A DNA stretch of 34,250 nt from Candidatus Aenigmatarchaeota archaeon. GTDB lineage: Archaea > Aenigmatarchaeota > Aenigmatarchaeia > QMZP01. Positions 26,028-33,864 of this stretch are shown piece by piece. The notes under the pieces are model-generated. The model did no database searches. It saw only the letters and a list, made by a program, of their open reading frames with translations, and was not told the origin of the DNA. Position numbers and translations under genes: made by a program. The stretch covers positions 1-34,250 of the forward strand of contig DAOVCJ010000007.1 of NCBI GenBank assembly GCA_030670085.1, read 5' to 3'. How positions within the stretch are numbered: position 1 is the stretch's first letter; the number at the start of each line of letters is the position of its first letter.

Positions 26028-26705
26028 TTAAATAATCTCACCGTCCATGAGGTTGATAATCTTACTCGCGTATTTCCCTATTCTGTGATCGTGCGTGACA
26101 ACAACTATCGTGTATCTCTTCTTCTTGTTCAGTTCTTTCAGAGTCTCTAGGATTTTTTTACCGGTCTTGGTATCGAGGTTTCCAGTTGGCTCATCTGCCA
26201 GTATTATCTTGGGGTAATTGGCTAGCGACCTTGCTATAGCAACCCTCTGCTGTTCTCCACCAGAGAGTTGTGAGGGTCTGTGATACATTCTTTCCCCAAG
26301 ACCGACGAGCTTGAGCAAGCTACTCGCTCTTTTTTCAGCCTCCTTTTTCGACTTCCCATTAATCCTCATCGGCAGCTCCACATTCTCCAGTGCTGTCTGG
26401 CTCGCTATCAGGTTGTACTGCTGGAAAATAAAACCTATTTTCTTACCGCGTATCTTTGCAAGCTCATTATCATCAAGCTCATTCGTCAGCACACCATCGA
26501 TCAGAATCTCCCCAGAGGTCGGTTTCAGCAGGCAGCCAACAACATCTAGAAGAGTTGTTTTTCCAGAACCCGAGGGTCCTAGTATCGCAATAAATTCTCC
26601 CCTTTTAACCTTCAGGTTTATACCCTTAAGAACGTGAAGTTCTGAGTCCATATCTGGGTTGTAAACCTTGTGCACATCCCTTGTATCTATTATATACTCT
26701 GACAT
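26028..26705 (-). CDS. ABC transporter ATP-binding protein (MacB/LolD type)
   Basis: 225 residues. Walker A GPSGSGKTT, Q-loop FIFQQYN, signature LSGGEQQRVAIARSLA, Walker B IILADEPTGNLD and the His-switch VVTHD are all intact. The DEPTGNLD form and length are typical of MacB/LolD exporters, which use a mechanical transmembrane permease rather than a channel. It is downstream of, and close to, the permease gene (9-nt gap, AAGGAGAG Shine-Dalgarno). Substrate unknown. Confidence 0.95.
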   Translation of the reverse strand: MSEYIIDTRDVHKVYNPDMDSELHVLKGINLKVKRGEFIAILGPSGSGKTTLLDVVGCLLKPTSGEILIDGVLTNELDDNELAKIRGKKIGFIFQQYNLIASQTALENVELPMRINGKSKKEAEKRASSLLKLVGLGERMYHRPSQLSGGEQQRVAIARSLANYPKIILADEPTGNLDTKTGKKILETLKELNKKKRYTIVVVTHDHRIGKYASKIINLMDGEII

Positions 26706-26714
26706 TTTCTCTCC

Positions 26715-27839
26715 TTATTCATATCTTAACGCCACTACCGGGTCAAGCTTTGCTGCCTTCCTTGCAGGGTAGAGACCCCCGACCACACCAAGGAACAATG
26801 CAAAACCCAGACCAGTTAAAGCCAGCCCGGGCGTGACGACAGCTGTTATCTGGCCTCCACCAAATATGCTGCTAACGAAGAATGAACCAACAACTCCAAG
26901 CATTACTCCTCCTGCTCCGCCCAGCAGACTTATCAGGGCGGATTCTGTTAGTATCTGCCTCAGGACCATACCGTTCGTTGCTCCTATTGCCTTCATGACG
27001 CCTATCTCCCTTCTCCTCTCCATCACAGCCATTATCATGGTGTTCATCACACCAAGCCCTCCGACAAGGGCAGCTATCGCTCCTATAGCAAAGGTGAATA
27101 TCCTTATCTGGTCAACTATCTGCGAAGCCTGCCTTGCCATTTCCTTGGTTGTCATGGCGTCCAGCCTCTCGCTTGCATCCTCTATTTCCTCAGCTATCCT
27201 TTCCGTATCCTTTACGTCATCTGGGATTACGTATATCATCTGGTAAGTGTCAGAATCCGTCACGTCCATGAGGTCATCAAAATTCACCATAATCGATGTG
27301 TCTATGTCAGTGATATCGGTCTTTTCTATCACCCCGACTATCTCAAAATCATCATCCTTTATGGTCCAGAAATCACCAACCTCAACATTGTAGCGTTCTG
27401 CAATGCTGTTTCCCAGCGCGACAACACCGCTTTCACCTTCTTCGATCATCCTCCCATCTTCCATTTCTGCGTTCTCACCTATGAAGTATTCCCCTTTAGC
27501 GGGGTCTATACCAATAGCTACCCACTCAGGTCCCTGCATCATGACCATGCCTTCCATATAAAACAATATGGGAACGATGTCCTTGATTCCACCTACGCCT
27601 TCCACAACTTCCAGATCTTCATCAGTGAGCTCTCCCATTATGCCAAAGAAACCGGCATCCTTCTCCATAACAGTTATCTTTCCTGCGGTTAGCTCAAGAC
27701 CGCTCTGAACCATTGCATCAATACCCTCTGCTATCGATCCCAGCGCAACTATCGCCCCTATGCCTATGAGGATTCCCATGGCTGTCAGGATCGTCCTGGT
27801 CCTCTGTCTCATTATGTTCTTATACGCTAGGTCTAACAT
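26715..27839 (-). CDS. MacB/FtsX-type ABC permease
   Basis: 374 residues. One N-terminal transmembrane helix (RTRTILTAMGILIGIGAIVALGSIAEG), a ~230-residue extracytoplasmic MacB-type domain, then three C-terminal helices of the FtsX fold ending VGGLYPARKAAKLDPVVALRYE. With the ATPase at 26028 it forms a complete exporter half-set. First gene of the operon; ATG 27839 has the Shine-Dalgarno AAAGGGAT. Its leader contains structured repeats described separately. Confidence 0.94.
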   Translation of the reverse strand: MLDLAYKNIMRQRTRTILTAMGILIGIGAIVALGSIAEGIDAMVQSGLELTAGKITVMEKDAGFFGIMGELTDEDLEVVEGVGGIKDIVPILFYMEGMVMMQGPEWVAIGIDPAKGEYFIGENAEMEDGRMIEEGESGVVALGNSIAERYNVEVGDFWTIKDDDFEIVGVIEKTDITDIDTSIMVNFDDLMDVTDSDTYQMIYVIPDDVKDTERIAEEIEDASERLDAMTTKEMARQASQIVDQIRIFTFAIGAIAALVGGLGVMNTMIMAVMERRREIGVMKAIGATNGMVLRQILTESALISLLGGAGGVMLGVVGSFFVSSIFGGGQITAVVTPGLALTGLGFALFLGVVGGLYPARKAAKLDPVVALRYE

Positions 27840-28028
27840 AGTATCCCTTTAGATTGGAATGATGGCTTGGATAGGTTGGATAAAGCCATCTCACGCTCAT
27901 TTGGAATGACGAATGGATTACTACTCGCATGCCGACTTTATTCAATTGACTTAGGTCGGCTATCGGTTGGTTGGTTCATTCCGTCCGATTATTATATACT
28001 AATTAATTAAACAACGGATATAATAATC
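27840..28028 (-). promoter_or_regulatory. divergent regulatory region with structured leader
   Basis: A 189-bp gap between the exporter operon and a rhomboid gene. On the minus strand TATATAAT at 27990-27998 would start transcription near 27968, leaving a ~130-nt leader. That leader has hairpins GCCGAC/GTCGGC (27931-27936 with 27955-27960) and GATGGCTT/AAGCCATC (27861-27868 with 27883-27890), the second close to the Shine-Dalgarno. GGAATGA occurs at 27856-27862 and 27903-27909, with its inverse TCATTCC at 27976-27982. The leader could be a regulatory RNA, or the repeats could be protein-binding sites. On the plus strand the same AT-rich block serves the rhomboid gene. Confidence 0.5.
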
Positions 28029-28658
28029 ATGCCCGGGAGATTCGAATGGTACTCAGTAAAACTCAGTGTGATAATATTTTTAGTATATCTAATAAGCCTC
28101 GCGTTTCATGATTTCGTTTTCTCTAATTTTGCAATGATATCATCCGAGGCTTTTGTGAAGCCTTGGATGTTTGTAACGCATATCTTCCTTCATGGTGGGT
28201 TTCTCCATTTGGCTTACAATCTTTTCGCCCTGCTTCTGTTTGGCTCCATTCTGGAGAAGATTATTGGCTCGAAGAAATTCCTTCTGATATTCTTCATAGC
28301 AGGTATTGTTTCAGCGTTCGGGGATGTTCTGTTCTATTCAGCAGCTGTAGGAGCTTCCGGCGCTATATTCGGATTACTGGGCTGTTTGGCCATGCTCAGA
28401 CCAAAAATGATAGTTTGGGCAATGGGTATACCCATGTACATGATTGTTGCCATAGTTATATGGGCTTTCCTGGACTTGACAGGTATATTTTATCCGGATA
28501 ATGTTGCACACGCCGCCCACCTCTTTGGCATGGCATTCGGTATCGCAGCTGGATTGTGGATAAGAGGAGTGTACAAAGAACCCAAAAAACAGGAAGTCAA
28601 GTACGAGATTGTATCTGATGAGGAACTCGATGAATGGGAAGAGAAGTATATGGGATGA
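28029..28658 (+). CDS. rhomboid-family intramembrane serine protease
   Basis: 209 residues. Catalytic serine in VGASGAIFG, histidine in HAAHLFGM, and the HGGFLHLAYNLFAL segment in helix 2. Six core helices and an acidic C-terminal tail (SDEELDEWEEK) that would be cytoplasmic. It differs clearly from the rhomboid at 23511, so it is a paralogue and not a recent duplicate. TATATAC near 27994 is about 26 bp before a start 9 nt upstream of ATG 28029. Its stop converges with porA, 10 bp apart. Confidence 0.93.
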   Translation: MPGRFEWYSVKLSVIIFLVYLISLAFHDFVFSNFAMISSEAFVKPWMFVTHIFLHGGFLHLAYNLFALLLFGSILEKIIGSKKFLLIFFIAGIVSAFGDVLFYSAAVGASGAIFGLLGCLAMLRPKMIVWAMGIPMYMIVAIVIWAFLDLTGIFYPDNVAHAAHLFGMAFGIAAGLWIRGVYKEPKKQEVKYEIVSDEELDEWEEKYMG

Positions 28659-28668
28659 TTTGGGATGA

Positions 28669-29799
28669 TTACAGAACCCACTCTGTTCCTTCCTTTCCTG
28701 ATTTTATCTTCTTGATGACCATCTCCATGTCATTCAGGCTTATGTCCCTTCCGCCTATCCCTGCAATGAAACCAGAAACATTTGGTCTTTTTTCCAGGTT
28801 GTAGAGTGCAGCTTTCACTTCATCATAAAGTGCTCCGTTTCCGCCAAGTGAGATGTCCTTCTCCAGAACTCCAACAGACTCCAGTCCTTCGCATGCCTTT
28901 GCCAGCTCCTCTCCTGGGAATGGCCTCAGACTCTTGACCTTGATAAGACCTATGCTTTCTTTCTCTATAAGTTCCCTTGCTGTCCCTGCAACAGAGCCAA
29001 TTGTTATAAGGGCAGATTTCTTTCCTTTCATGTTTACGGTCTCTATCAATCCGTTCCCATACGATCTCCCGAAAGCTGATGCGAACTCTCTGTTTACTTT
29101 GGTTATTGTCTCCTTGGATTTCTTAATTGCGTCCTGCAACTGCTTCCTGAACTGTATATAATATTCGGGTGTTCCAAGGGTTCCCATTGAGACGGGTTTG
29201 CTGGGATTGAGAGAAACCTCTGGTTTGTAATCAGGTAAGAATTTTTTGACCTGTTCTTTTGTCAGGAACCTCACTGGCTCAAAAACATGGGAAAGAACAA
29301 AACCATCCAAGCATATCATGACAGGCAGATTTGTCTCTTCTGCGATTCTGAATGCCTGTATTTGTGTATCAAACGCCTCCTGTCCATCCTCAACATGAAT
29401 CTGTATCCAGCCCGTGTCCCTCTGCGAAAAGGAATCCTGCTGATCATTCCATATACTCAGCGGGGCAGACAATGACCTGTTCACCACTGTCATCACAATT
29501 GGCAACCTCATGCCTGCAGCTATGTAAAGAATCTCATGCATCAAAGCAATACCTTGACTTGAGGTTGCAGTATAGGCTCTCACACCAGTAGCCTGAGCAC
29601 CTATGCAGGCGGCCATCGCAGACTGTTCTGATTCCACCTTTATCATCTCACCATCGAACTCCCCATCAGCCAGCATCTTTGCCAAGGTCTCTGAGACGTG
29701 TGTCTGGGGGGTTATGGGATAAACTGGTATGATCTTCGGCTCACAGAGTTTAACCGCCTCTGCAACCGCTGCTGCAACCTCCACCACATTCTTTGCCAT
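28669..29799 (-). CDS. porA: pyruvate:ferredoxin oxidoreductase alpha subunit
   Basis: 376 residues. The YPITPQTHVSE motif, VESEQSAMAACIGAQATGVRAYTATSSQG and the C-terminal SLRPFPGEEL segment identify the 2-oxoacid:ferredoxin oxidoreductase alpha subunit; gene order and length favour the pyruvate enzyme. It converts pyruvate and CoA to acetyl-CoA, CO2 and reduced ferredoxin. Follows porD by 3 nt with GAGGTGA as Shine-Dalgarno. The TPP-binding beta subunit, normally next, is absent: a convergent rhomboid gene follows instead. Confidence 0.95.
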   Translation of the reverse strand: MAKNVVEVAAAVAEAVKLCEPKIIPVYPITPQTHVSETLAKMLADGEFDGEMIKVESEQSAMAACIGAQATGVRAYTATSSQGIALMHEILYIAAGMRLPIVMTVVNRSLSAPLSIWNDQQDSFSQRDTGWIQIHVEDGQEAFDTQIQAFRIAEETNLPVMICLDGFVLSHVFEPVRFLTKEQVKKFLPDYKPEVSLNPSKPVSMGTLGTPEYYIQFRKQLQDAIKKSKETITKVNREFASAFGRSYGNGLIETVNMKGKKSALITIGSVAGTARELIEKESIGLIKVKSLRPFPGEELAKACEGLESVGVLEKDISLGGNGALYDEVKAALYNLEKRPNVSGFIAGIGGRDISLNDMEMVIKKIKSGKEGTEWVL

Positions 29800-29802
29800 A
29801 GT

Positions 29803-30072
29803 TCACCTCTTTTCCTTCTCCTGTTCTATCGCCTTCTGGGGGCAGACACCAACACATATCAGGCATCCCTTGCAGTAATCGTAATCCACAACCGCCTTTT
29901 TCTTCCCTCCGGTTTCCTTAACCTTTATCGCACTGTCCGGACAATACCACTCGCATATCCTGCAGCCTGTGCATTTATCAGTGACTATTGGACGGAAGGT
30001 CCTCCAGGATCCTGTCTTGTTTATTTTGGATGATCCTGGTTCCTTGACAACCGCACCTTCATTCAACGTCAT
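29803..30072 (-). CDS. porD: pyruvate:ferredoxin oxidoreductase delta subunit (2[4Fe-4S] ferredoxin)
   Basis: 89 residues. Two CxxCxxCxxxCP cluster motifs: CTGCRICEWYCP and CKGCLICVGVCP. The N-terminal ~30 residues (GSWRTFRPIVTDKC) are the usual PorD linker. ATG 30072 follows the porG stop with no gap (TAGATG). Transfers electrons from the catalytic centre to soluble ferredoxin. Confidence 0.95.
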   Translation of the reverse strand: MTLNEGAVVKEPGSSKINKTGSWRTFRPIVTDKCTGCRICEWYCPDSAIKVKETGGKKKAVVDYDYCKGCLICVGVCPQKAIEQEKEKR

Positions 30073-30606
30073 CTACTCATCCCCTTTCGTCTCATCATAC
30101 GCTTGTTTCACCAGGTCCTTGTTGAGCTCTCCCACCTTTCCTCCAAATGTATCATCTATTGCCCTCTGAACAGATTCCATCGAGACTAGTTTTGTAGCCT
30201 TTGCAAAAACCCCGAGCATTGCTGTGTTTACGATATCCCTTCCTAGAATTTTCAATGCAAGGGAAGTTGCATCATAGAAATGGGTTTTTTGTTCAAATCC
30301 TGGATTCACTTCCTTGGCATTAATAACGATAACGGATTCTGGCTTAAGACCTTCCTTAACTTCTGGCAAACCAGCAAGCGATGGGTCAAGGATGACGATG
30401 TAATCCGGTTTGTAGACCTGGGAACGGATTGTTATGGGCTGGTCATATATCCTTGTAAACGCCTTTACAGGAGCCCCCCTTCTCTCAACACCAAAGGCCG
30501 GGAAACCCTGGGAAAACTTGTTGTCATAACCCGCGGCCTTTGCAAGCAGTGCAGCAGCGGTGACAGCTCCCTGTCCACCCCTTCCATGAAAGCGTATTTC
30601 TATCAT
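30073..30606 (-). CDS. porG: pyruvate:ferredoxin oxidoreductase gamma subunit
   Basis: 177 residues. [33 protein letters not shown] and the D(P)SL segment are the gamma-subunit hallmarks. First gene of porG-porD-porA. AGGCGAG before ATG 30606 is a possible Shine-Dalgarno. A TATA-like GGATATAT lies inside the inverted repeat at 30617-30646, about 26 bp upstream. Confidence 0.95.
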
Positions 30607-30616
30607 ATTCTCGCCT

Positions 30617-30646
30617 CCCGACTTTGTCCGATATATCCAAGTCGGG
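30617..30646. promoter_or_regulatory. inverted repeat in the por promoter or leader
   Basis: CCCGACTT at 30617-30624 and AAGTCGGG at 30639-30646, separated by 14 bp that contain a TATA-like ATATATC. If that TATA is used the repeat flanks it like an operator; if the TATA near 30682-30690 is used, the repeat is an RNA hairpin in a ~55-nt leader, next to the Shine-Dalgarno. Confidence 0.5.
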
Positions 30647-30730
30647 TATCGCTCTTAAGTTATTCTTTGTCCCAGCATAGCTTTTAAAGGGTTATCCCTG
30701 ATTAAGTTAAAAGTCGAATATTTCCTGGTT

Positions 30731-31531
30731 TCAGAACTTGTAGCCGAGTTTCTCAAAAATCTTACGCATTTTTATTGAGTCCTTCCATGTGATTGGGCTC
30801 TCACTTATTATGGTTGTGTTTATCTTTCGCTTGAGAATCTCCTTCGCGAGGGGCTCGAATGGTGGCTTGTGGTCAAGGACGAGGTGCATCCTCTCTCCCT
30901 TCAGTCCGTACTTTATGTTCGAGAAGTGGCATTGCAGATGCTTTAACTTCAGGGTCTCGAGTTTATCAAAAACCTTCTTATAATCTATAATTCCCCTGTT
31001 TCTCGCATATATGTGGGCAAAATCCACGCAGAAAGAACAACGGGTTTCCTTTACCAGCTTCATTATTTCATCCAACTCTCCCCACTGTGAGACTTTTCCT
31101 GTTGTTTCTGGAGCGAGCTTAACCTTCCACCTTTTTTTCTTTATGTATTCCTGCATATCGACTGTCGCATCCCGGACGATTCCATGAACCTTTTCCTTTG
31201 GGTATTTCCCGTAATAGGCGGCATGGAAGATGATGTTAGTGACTCCGAGGTGGTGGCCCCTCTCACATGAATCCAGGATCCTTTTCACACTGTCCTTTCT
31301 TTTCTGCATATCCTCTGACGCAAGGTTTATGTAGTAGGGAGCATGAATGCTCAGTTCGATCCCCAGGTCCCTTGCAACCTTCCCGCACTGTTTTGCGAGC
31401 TCATTTCTCATCTTTACTCCCCTCACGAATTCAACCTCCATTGCTTGGAGTTCCTTCTCCTTAACGAACTTTATTCCTTCCAGTGTTCCAAGGCCAGATG
31501 AGCCAGCAGGACCGAGTTTTATCACAAACAT
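30731..31531 (-). CDS. endonuclease IV-family AP endonuclease-like TIM-barrel protein
   Basis: 266 residues. The metal-site strands of endonuclease IV are recognisable: SIHAPYYINLAS, IIFHAAYYGK, APETTGK, CVDFAHIYAR, LQCHFSN and IISESP. Endonuclease IV cleaves DNA at abasic sites, and this is probably such an enzyme, though many relatives are sugar isomerases. ATG 31531 lies 4 nt after the stop of the upstream TIM-barrel gene with GGGGGAAGTGAT before it, so the two are likely cotranscribed. Confidence 0.82.
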   Translation of the reverse strand: MFVIKLGPAGSSGLGTLEGIKFVKEKELQAMEVEFVRGVKMRNELAKQCGKVARDLGIELSIHAPYYINLASEDMQKRKDSVKRILDSCERGHHLGVTNIIFHAAYYGKYPKEKVHGIVRDATVDMQEYIKKKRWKVKLAPETTGKVSQWGELDEIMKLVKETRCSFCVDFAHIYARNRGIIDYKKVFDKLETLKLKHLQCHFSNIKYGLKGERMHLVLDHKPPFEPLAKEILKRKINTTIISESPITWKDSIKMRKIFEKLGYKF

Positions 31532-31535
31532 ATAA

Positions 31536-32342
31536 TCACTTCCCCCAAAATCTCTTTATCTTTTCCCTCGATTTAACAACCTCCATTCTGTTATCCGTAA
31601 AAACCTCGAATGTTATATTTCTTTCGTATCCTATCTTCTTTAGGAGCTTCACAACTTTTTCATAATCTATGTTTCCCTTGCCTATCGGTAGATGATCATC
31701 GAATCCCAGGCTGTCGCTGAAGTGGACATGTACTATGTTTTTTTTGAATGTGTTGGTGAATCCTCTGACGCTCTTCATGCCCCCATTGATAAATGCATGG
31801 GCAACATCCAGGTGAACCCCCAGATCCATTACCCTGTCTATTACGTACTTGTAATCCCTGAACGTTGAGATCTCCCATTTGTCAGGCATGTTCTCCAGCA
31901 TTATCTGGATTCCGAGACCCTTCCCGTATTTGACAAGCTCTTTCAAGCTCTTTATGTAATTGTTCAGAATTTCTTTTTTTAATCCGGGGTCCTCGAAAAA
32001 AATCATGCCTGAATGGCCGTGGAAATTCACGAGTTTTATGCCCAGCTCATTCGCAGCCTTTATACTCTTCTTTCCCTCCTCTATCCATGCTTTTCTTATG
32101 TCATCATACGGGGTTCCCAGATCAATCATCCAGGAGGTGTGACCTATTGGAGGCGAATTGAATTTTCTGAGCAGGGATAGAATCTTCTTTTTATTCTCCA
32201 TCAGAATCTCTGGCATACCGCCAGGTGCTTCGATACATGTCTCTGCATAATCAAATCCCAATCTGTATATCTCCTTTATCTCCTTCAGAATATTCATGAA
32301 CGGATTGGTCAGAATACCGAATTTAGGGATTTTCGTTTCCAT
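31536..32342 (-). CDS. AP-endonuclease family 2 / sugar phosphate isomerase-epimerase-like TIM barrel
   Basis: 268 residues from ATG 32342. A xylose-isomerase-like TIM barrel: FGILTNPFMNILKEI, HTSWMIDLGTP, VNFHGHSG, IMLENMP, VHLDVAHAFING and VHVHFSDSLGFDDHLPIGKGNID. The last motif (H.SD....D.H..(L/I)G.G.ID) is typical of isomerase/epimerase relatives rather than true endonuclease IV. Substrate unknown. TTTTTAAACC at about 32364-32372 is 26 bp before ATG 32342, so it is leaderless. First gene of a pair with the endonuclease IV-like gene. Confidence 0.8.
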   Translation of the reverse strand: METKIPKFGILTNPFMNILKEIKEIYRLGFDYAETCIEAPGGMPEILMENKKKILSLLRKFNSPPIGHTSWMIDLGTPYDDIRKAWIEEGKKSIKAANELGIKLVNFHGHSGMIFFEDPGLKKEILNNYIKSLKELVKYGKGLGIQIMLENMPDKWEISTFRDYKYVIDRVMDLGVHLDVAHAFINGGMKSVRGFTNTFKKNIVHVHFSDSLGFDDHLPIGKGNIDYEKVVKLLKKIGYERNITFEVFTDNRMEVVKSREKIKRFWGK

Positions 32343-32424
32343 GAATATAAATTGCACTCTGGTTTAAAAATCAGATCAGAACAAGAACGTAAAAGAATTT
32401 AATTCTTAGGATATCAATAATATT

Positions 32425-32769
32425 ATGTTTGATAATCTGGTTAAAGTAGAAAGAGATGGAGAGGGCTATTTAGTGGGTGATAGAGGAATAAGGCATAAGA
32501 AGGGGGAGCCTGTAAGAACAACCGAGCTGTCATTCTATGGACTACCATTTGTTGATGAAACTATAGCCGATATCAAGGAATATAAGAGATTAGAAGAAGA
32601 AGTGGAATCAAATTCAGAAATTAATGCATGGTTAGATGCAGGAATAGTTAAAGAAGAAACAGTGATGTTAAAGCTCCCTGATATGGATATTGGGGGTACA
32701 ACTATCAAGGAACCTAGGGAAGTTATAAAAATAACACGGAGTATAGAGTTCTATCATTTGGGTGAGTAA
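32425..32769 (+). CDS. hypothetical acidic protein
   Basis: 114 residues, acidic, no signal peptide or membrane helix. No family recognised. Residues 40-70 look helical (VDETIADIKEYKRLEEEVES), with beta-like ends. AATTTAATTC about 25 bp before ATG 32425 fits leaderless transcription, and the codon pattern is like its neighbours, which supports a real gene. It converges with Sec61beta. Confidence 0.65.
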   Translation: MFDNLVKVERDGEGYLVGDRGIRHKKGEPVRTTELSFYGLPFVDETIADIKEYKRLEEEVESNSEINAWLDAGIVKEETVMLKLPDMDIGGTTIKEPREVIKITRSIEFYHLGE

Positions 32770-32778
32770 ACTTATCTT

Positions 32779-32946
32779 TTAGAATCCCAACAGACCGAAT
32801 TTGAAAAGCAGCTCAAGAACGATAATAATAACACATACCGCGACTATATGCTCTGGTTTTAATTTTATCGCTTCCTTTGATTCTTCAAAGTATCTGACAA
32901 GTCCTGCAGTGCTCTGGGGCATTTGGACCTTTCCTTTCTTCGGCAT
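32779..32946 (-). CDS. secG: preprotein translocase Sec61 beta subunit
   Basis: 55 residues from ATG 32946. MPKKGKVQMPQSTAGLVRYFEE followed by KLKPEHIV and one transmembrane helix (AVCVIIIVLELLFKFGLLG) is the archaeal Sec61beta pattern. GTGAT precedes the ATG, and a TATA-like element is near 32970-32980, just past the RNase P RNA 3' end. Confidence 0.93.
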   Translation of the reverse strand: MPKKGKVQMPQSTAGLVRYFEESKEAIKLKPEHIVAVCVIIIVLELLFKFGLLGF

Positions 32947-32988
32947 GTAATCACTTAATATTTGGTGTTCATTCAAATAAAAGCTAAT

Positions 32989-33320
32989 GGGCGTGCTGGG
33001 AATAGCCCATTTCTTGTCACCACGCAGCCAACAAAGGCATGTTGTGGTGATAGCATCTATCTTATCGTGCTAAGCACTTTCACTCCCGTAGCGCTGAAAT
33101 CCTTTCACCTGCGGATTCTTCTCAACTCAATGTATCAACCTTCGTTGCCGAAAGTCCTTCCAAATCATTGCTCCGAAGCCGCAGTTATTTTCTGCCTACA
33201 GCACGGGCTTCTCAGCCTCCGCCTTTCGACGGTACAGTGACGTGCCAATCTGCACATCGCGAGTGCCTGGAGCTTCCTCACCAGCGTTGCCGCCAGCGAC
33301 ACTATCTACCCAGCTCGCCC
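32989..33320 (-). ncRNA. rnpB: RNase P RNA
   Basis: 332 nt on the minus strand. The ends pair as a long P1 helix: GGGCGAGCTGGG at the 5' end with CCCAGCACGCCC at the 3' end (11 of 12 paired). GGTGAGGAAGCTCC near the 5' side matches conserved region I, and GACAAGAAATGGGCTAT near the 3' side matches conserved region V. TTTATAAA at 33343-33350 is centred 27 bp before the 5' end. It lies directly downstream of the 23S gene with its own promoter. Some conserved bases in regions I and V differ from the bacterial consensus; I have not folded the central domain. Confidence 0.75.
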
Positions 33321-33342
33321 ATTTAGAGTTAAAAAACGGGGG

Positions 33343-33350
33343 TTTATAAA
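33343..33350 (-). promoter_or_regulatory. TATA box of the RNase P RNA gene
   Basis: TTTATAAA, symmetric, centred about 27 bp upstream of the predicted RNase P RNA 5' end at 33320. Confidence 0.6.
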
Positions 33351-33384
33351 GCTTACGCTGAGCGTGAATTCAAGTTTTTGGCCG

Positions 33385-33405
33385 ACCGCTTTTTGAATAA
33401 GCGGT
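33385..33405 (-). terminator. hairpin downstream of 23S rRNA (processing or termination signal)
   Basis: ACCGCTT and AAGCGGT (7 bp) around a 7-nt loop, ~35-55 nt past the estimated 23S 3' end. There is no clear U-tract after it on the minus strand, so a processing signal or a non-canonical terminator are both possible. Confidence 0.35.
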
Positions 33406-33607
33406 AGCTATCGTAAAAAGTGGTCAGGTGAGTTATCCTTTTAACTAGGACTGGTAAGGGATTAGTAATCGTGAGCTGAACACCTCGTTGCCTTGGTGCT
33501 TACACCCCGATCCTATCAGCTCGTCGTCTACGAGACCTTCCTCTCCTCACCGATAGTCGCCTATCAGTTTGGAGAATGATTACCTCTTTTTGGGGGCGAC
33601 TTCATGC

Positions 33608-33823
33608 TTAGTTAGGCCCAGAAGAAAACATCTGTTGCTTGGGTTGCCTGCGGAGTTCATAACACACTATGGCATTTTCTTTTGATAATTCCTTGTTAAG
33701 TTCATCTATTTTTTCCTTTGTTCCTTCCACATCATATACATGTCCCAGAATAATCTCGTCTCCGCTGTCTTTCCATACCCGAATCCATTGTAGTTGGTAT
33801 TTTTTCGTGTTTATTCCTTTCAT
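33608..33823 (-). CDS. 71-codon ORF inside the 23S rRNA insertion
   Basis: 71 residues: MKGINTKKYQLQWIRVWKD, then a helical charged region (EGTKEKIDELNKELSKE) and ELRRQPKQQMFSSGPN. No LAGLIDADG, GIY-YIG or HNH motif is seen, so it is not a recognisable homing endonuclease. ATG 33823 is 25 bp after the centre of TTTAAA (33843-33852), giving a leaderless transcript independent of rRNA transcription. Its stop TAA (33608-33610) falls in the resumed rRNA, so the ORF overlaps the 3' boundary. Codon structure looks gene-like but the product is unknown. Confidence 0.55.
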   Translation of the reverse strand: MKGINTKKYQLQWIRVWKDSGDEIILGHVYDVEGTKEKIDELNKELSKENAIVCYELRRQPKQQMFSSGPN

Positions 33824-33864
33824 GAGCTTTTATTGAGGGTAACATTTAAAAGCTTTCTTCTGGT
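33613..33864 (-). other. insertion in 23S rRNA helix 97 loop (intron-like or expansion segment)
   Basis: The helix 97 stem ATGCT/AGCAT (33873-33877 with 33604-33608) is intact but its loop, about 11 nt in E. coli, is 264 nt here. The added DNA is AT-rich compared with the rRNA around it and is bounded by a perfect 10-bp inverted repeat, CCAGAAGAAA (minus strand of 33854-33863) and TTTCTTCTGG (33618-33627). Most of it is a 71-codon ORF with its own TATA. This could be an archaeal rRNA intron or an unspliced expansion segment. A standard bulge-helix-bulge at the expected splice points is not obvious. Confidence 0.7.
33843..33852 (-). promoter_or_regulatory. TATA element inside the 23S insertion
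   Basis: CTTTTAAATG on the minus strand, centred 25 bp upstream of ATG 33823. The spacing equals that of the window's other leaderless genes. Confidence 0.5.

Noticed and set aside
26280-27246. Plus-strand open frames opposite the ABC transporter genes
   Set aside because: They mirror strongly conserved ABC ATPase and permease genes on the other strand and have no promoter or ribosome binding site.
33608-33823. Homing endonuclease in the 23S insertion
   Set aside because: No LAGLIDADG, GIY-YIG or HNH motif, and 71 residues is too short for these families.
33613-33864. Definite bulge-helix-bulge intron
   Set aside because: The terminal repeat forms a continuous 10-bp helix; central 4-bp helix and 3-nt bulges at splice points giving the expected helix 97 loop could not be built convincingly.
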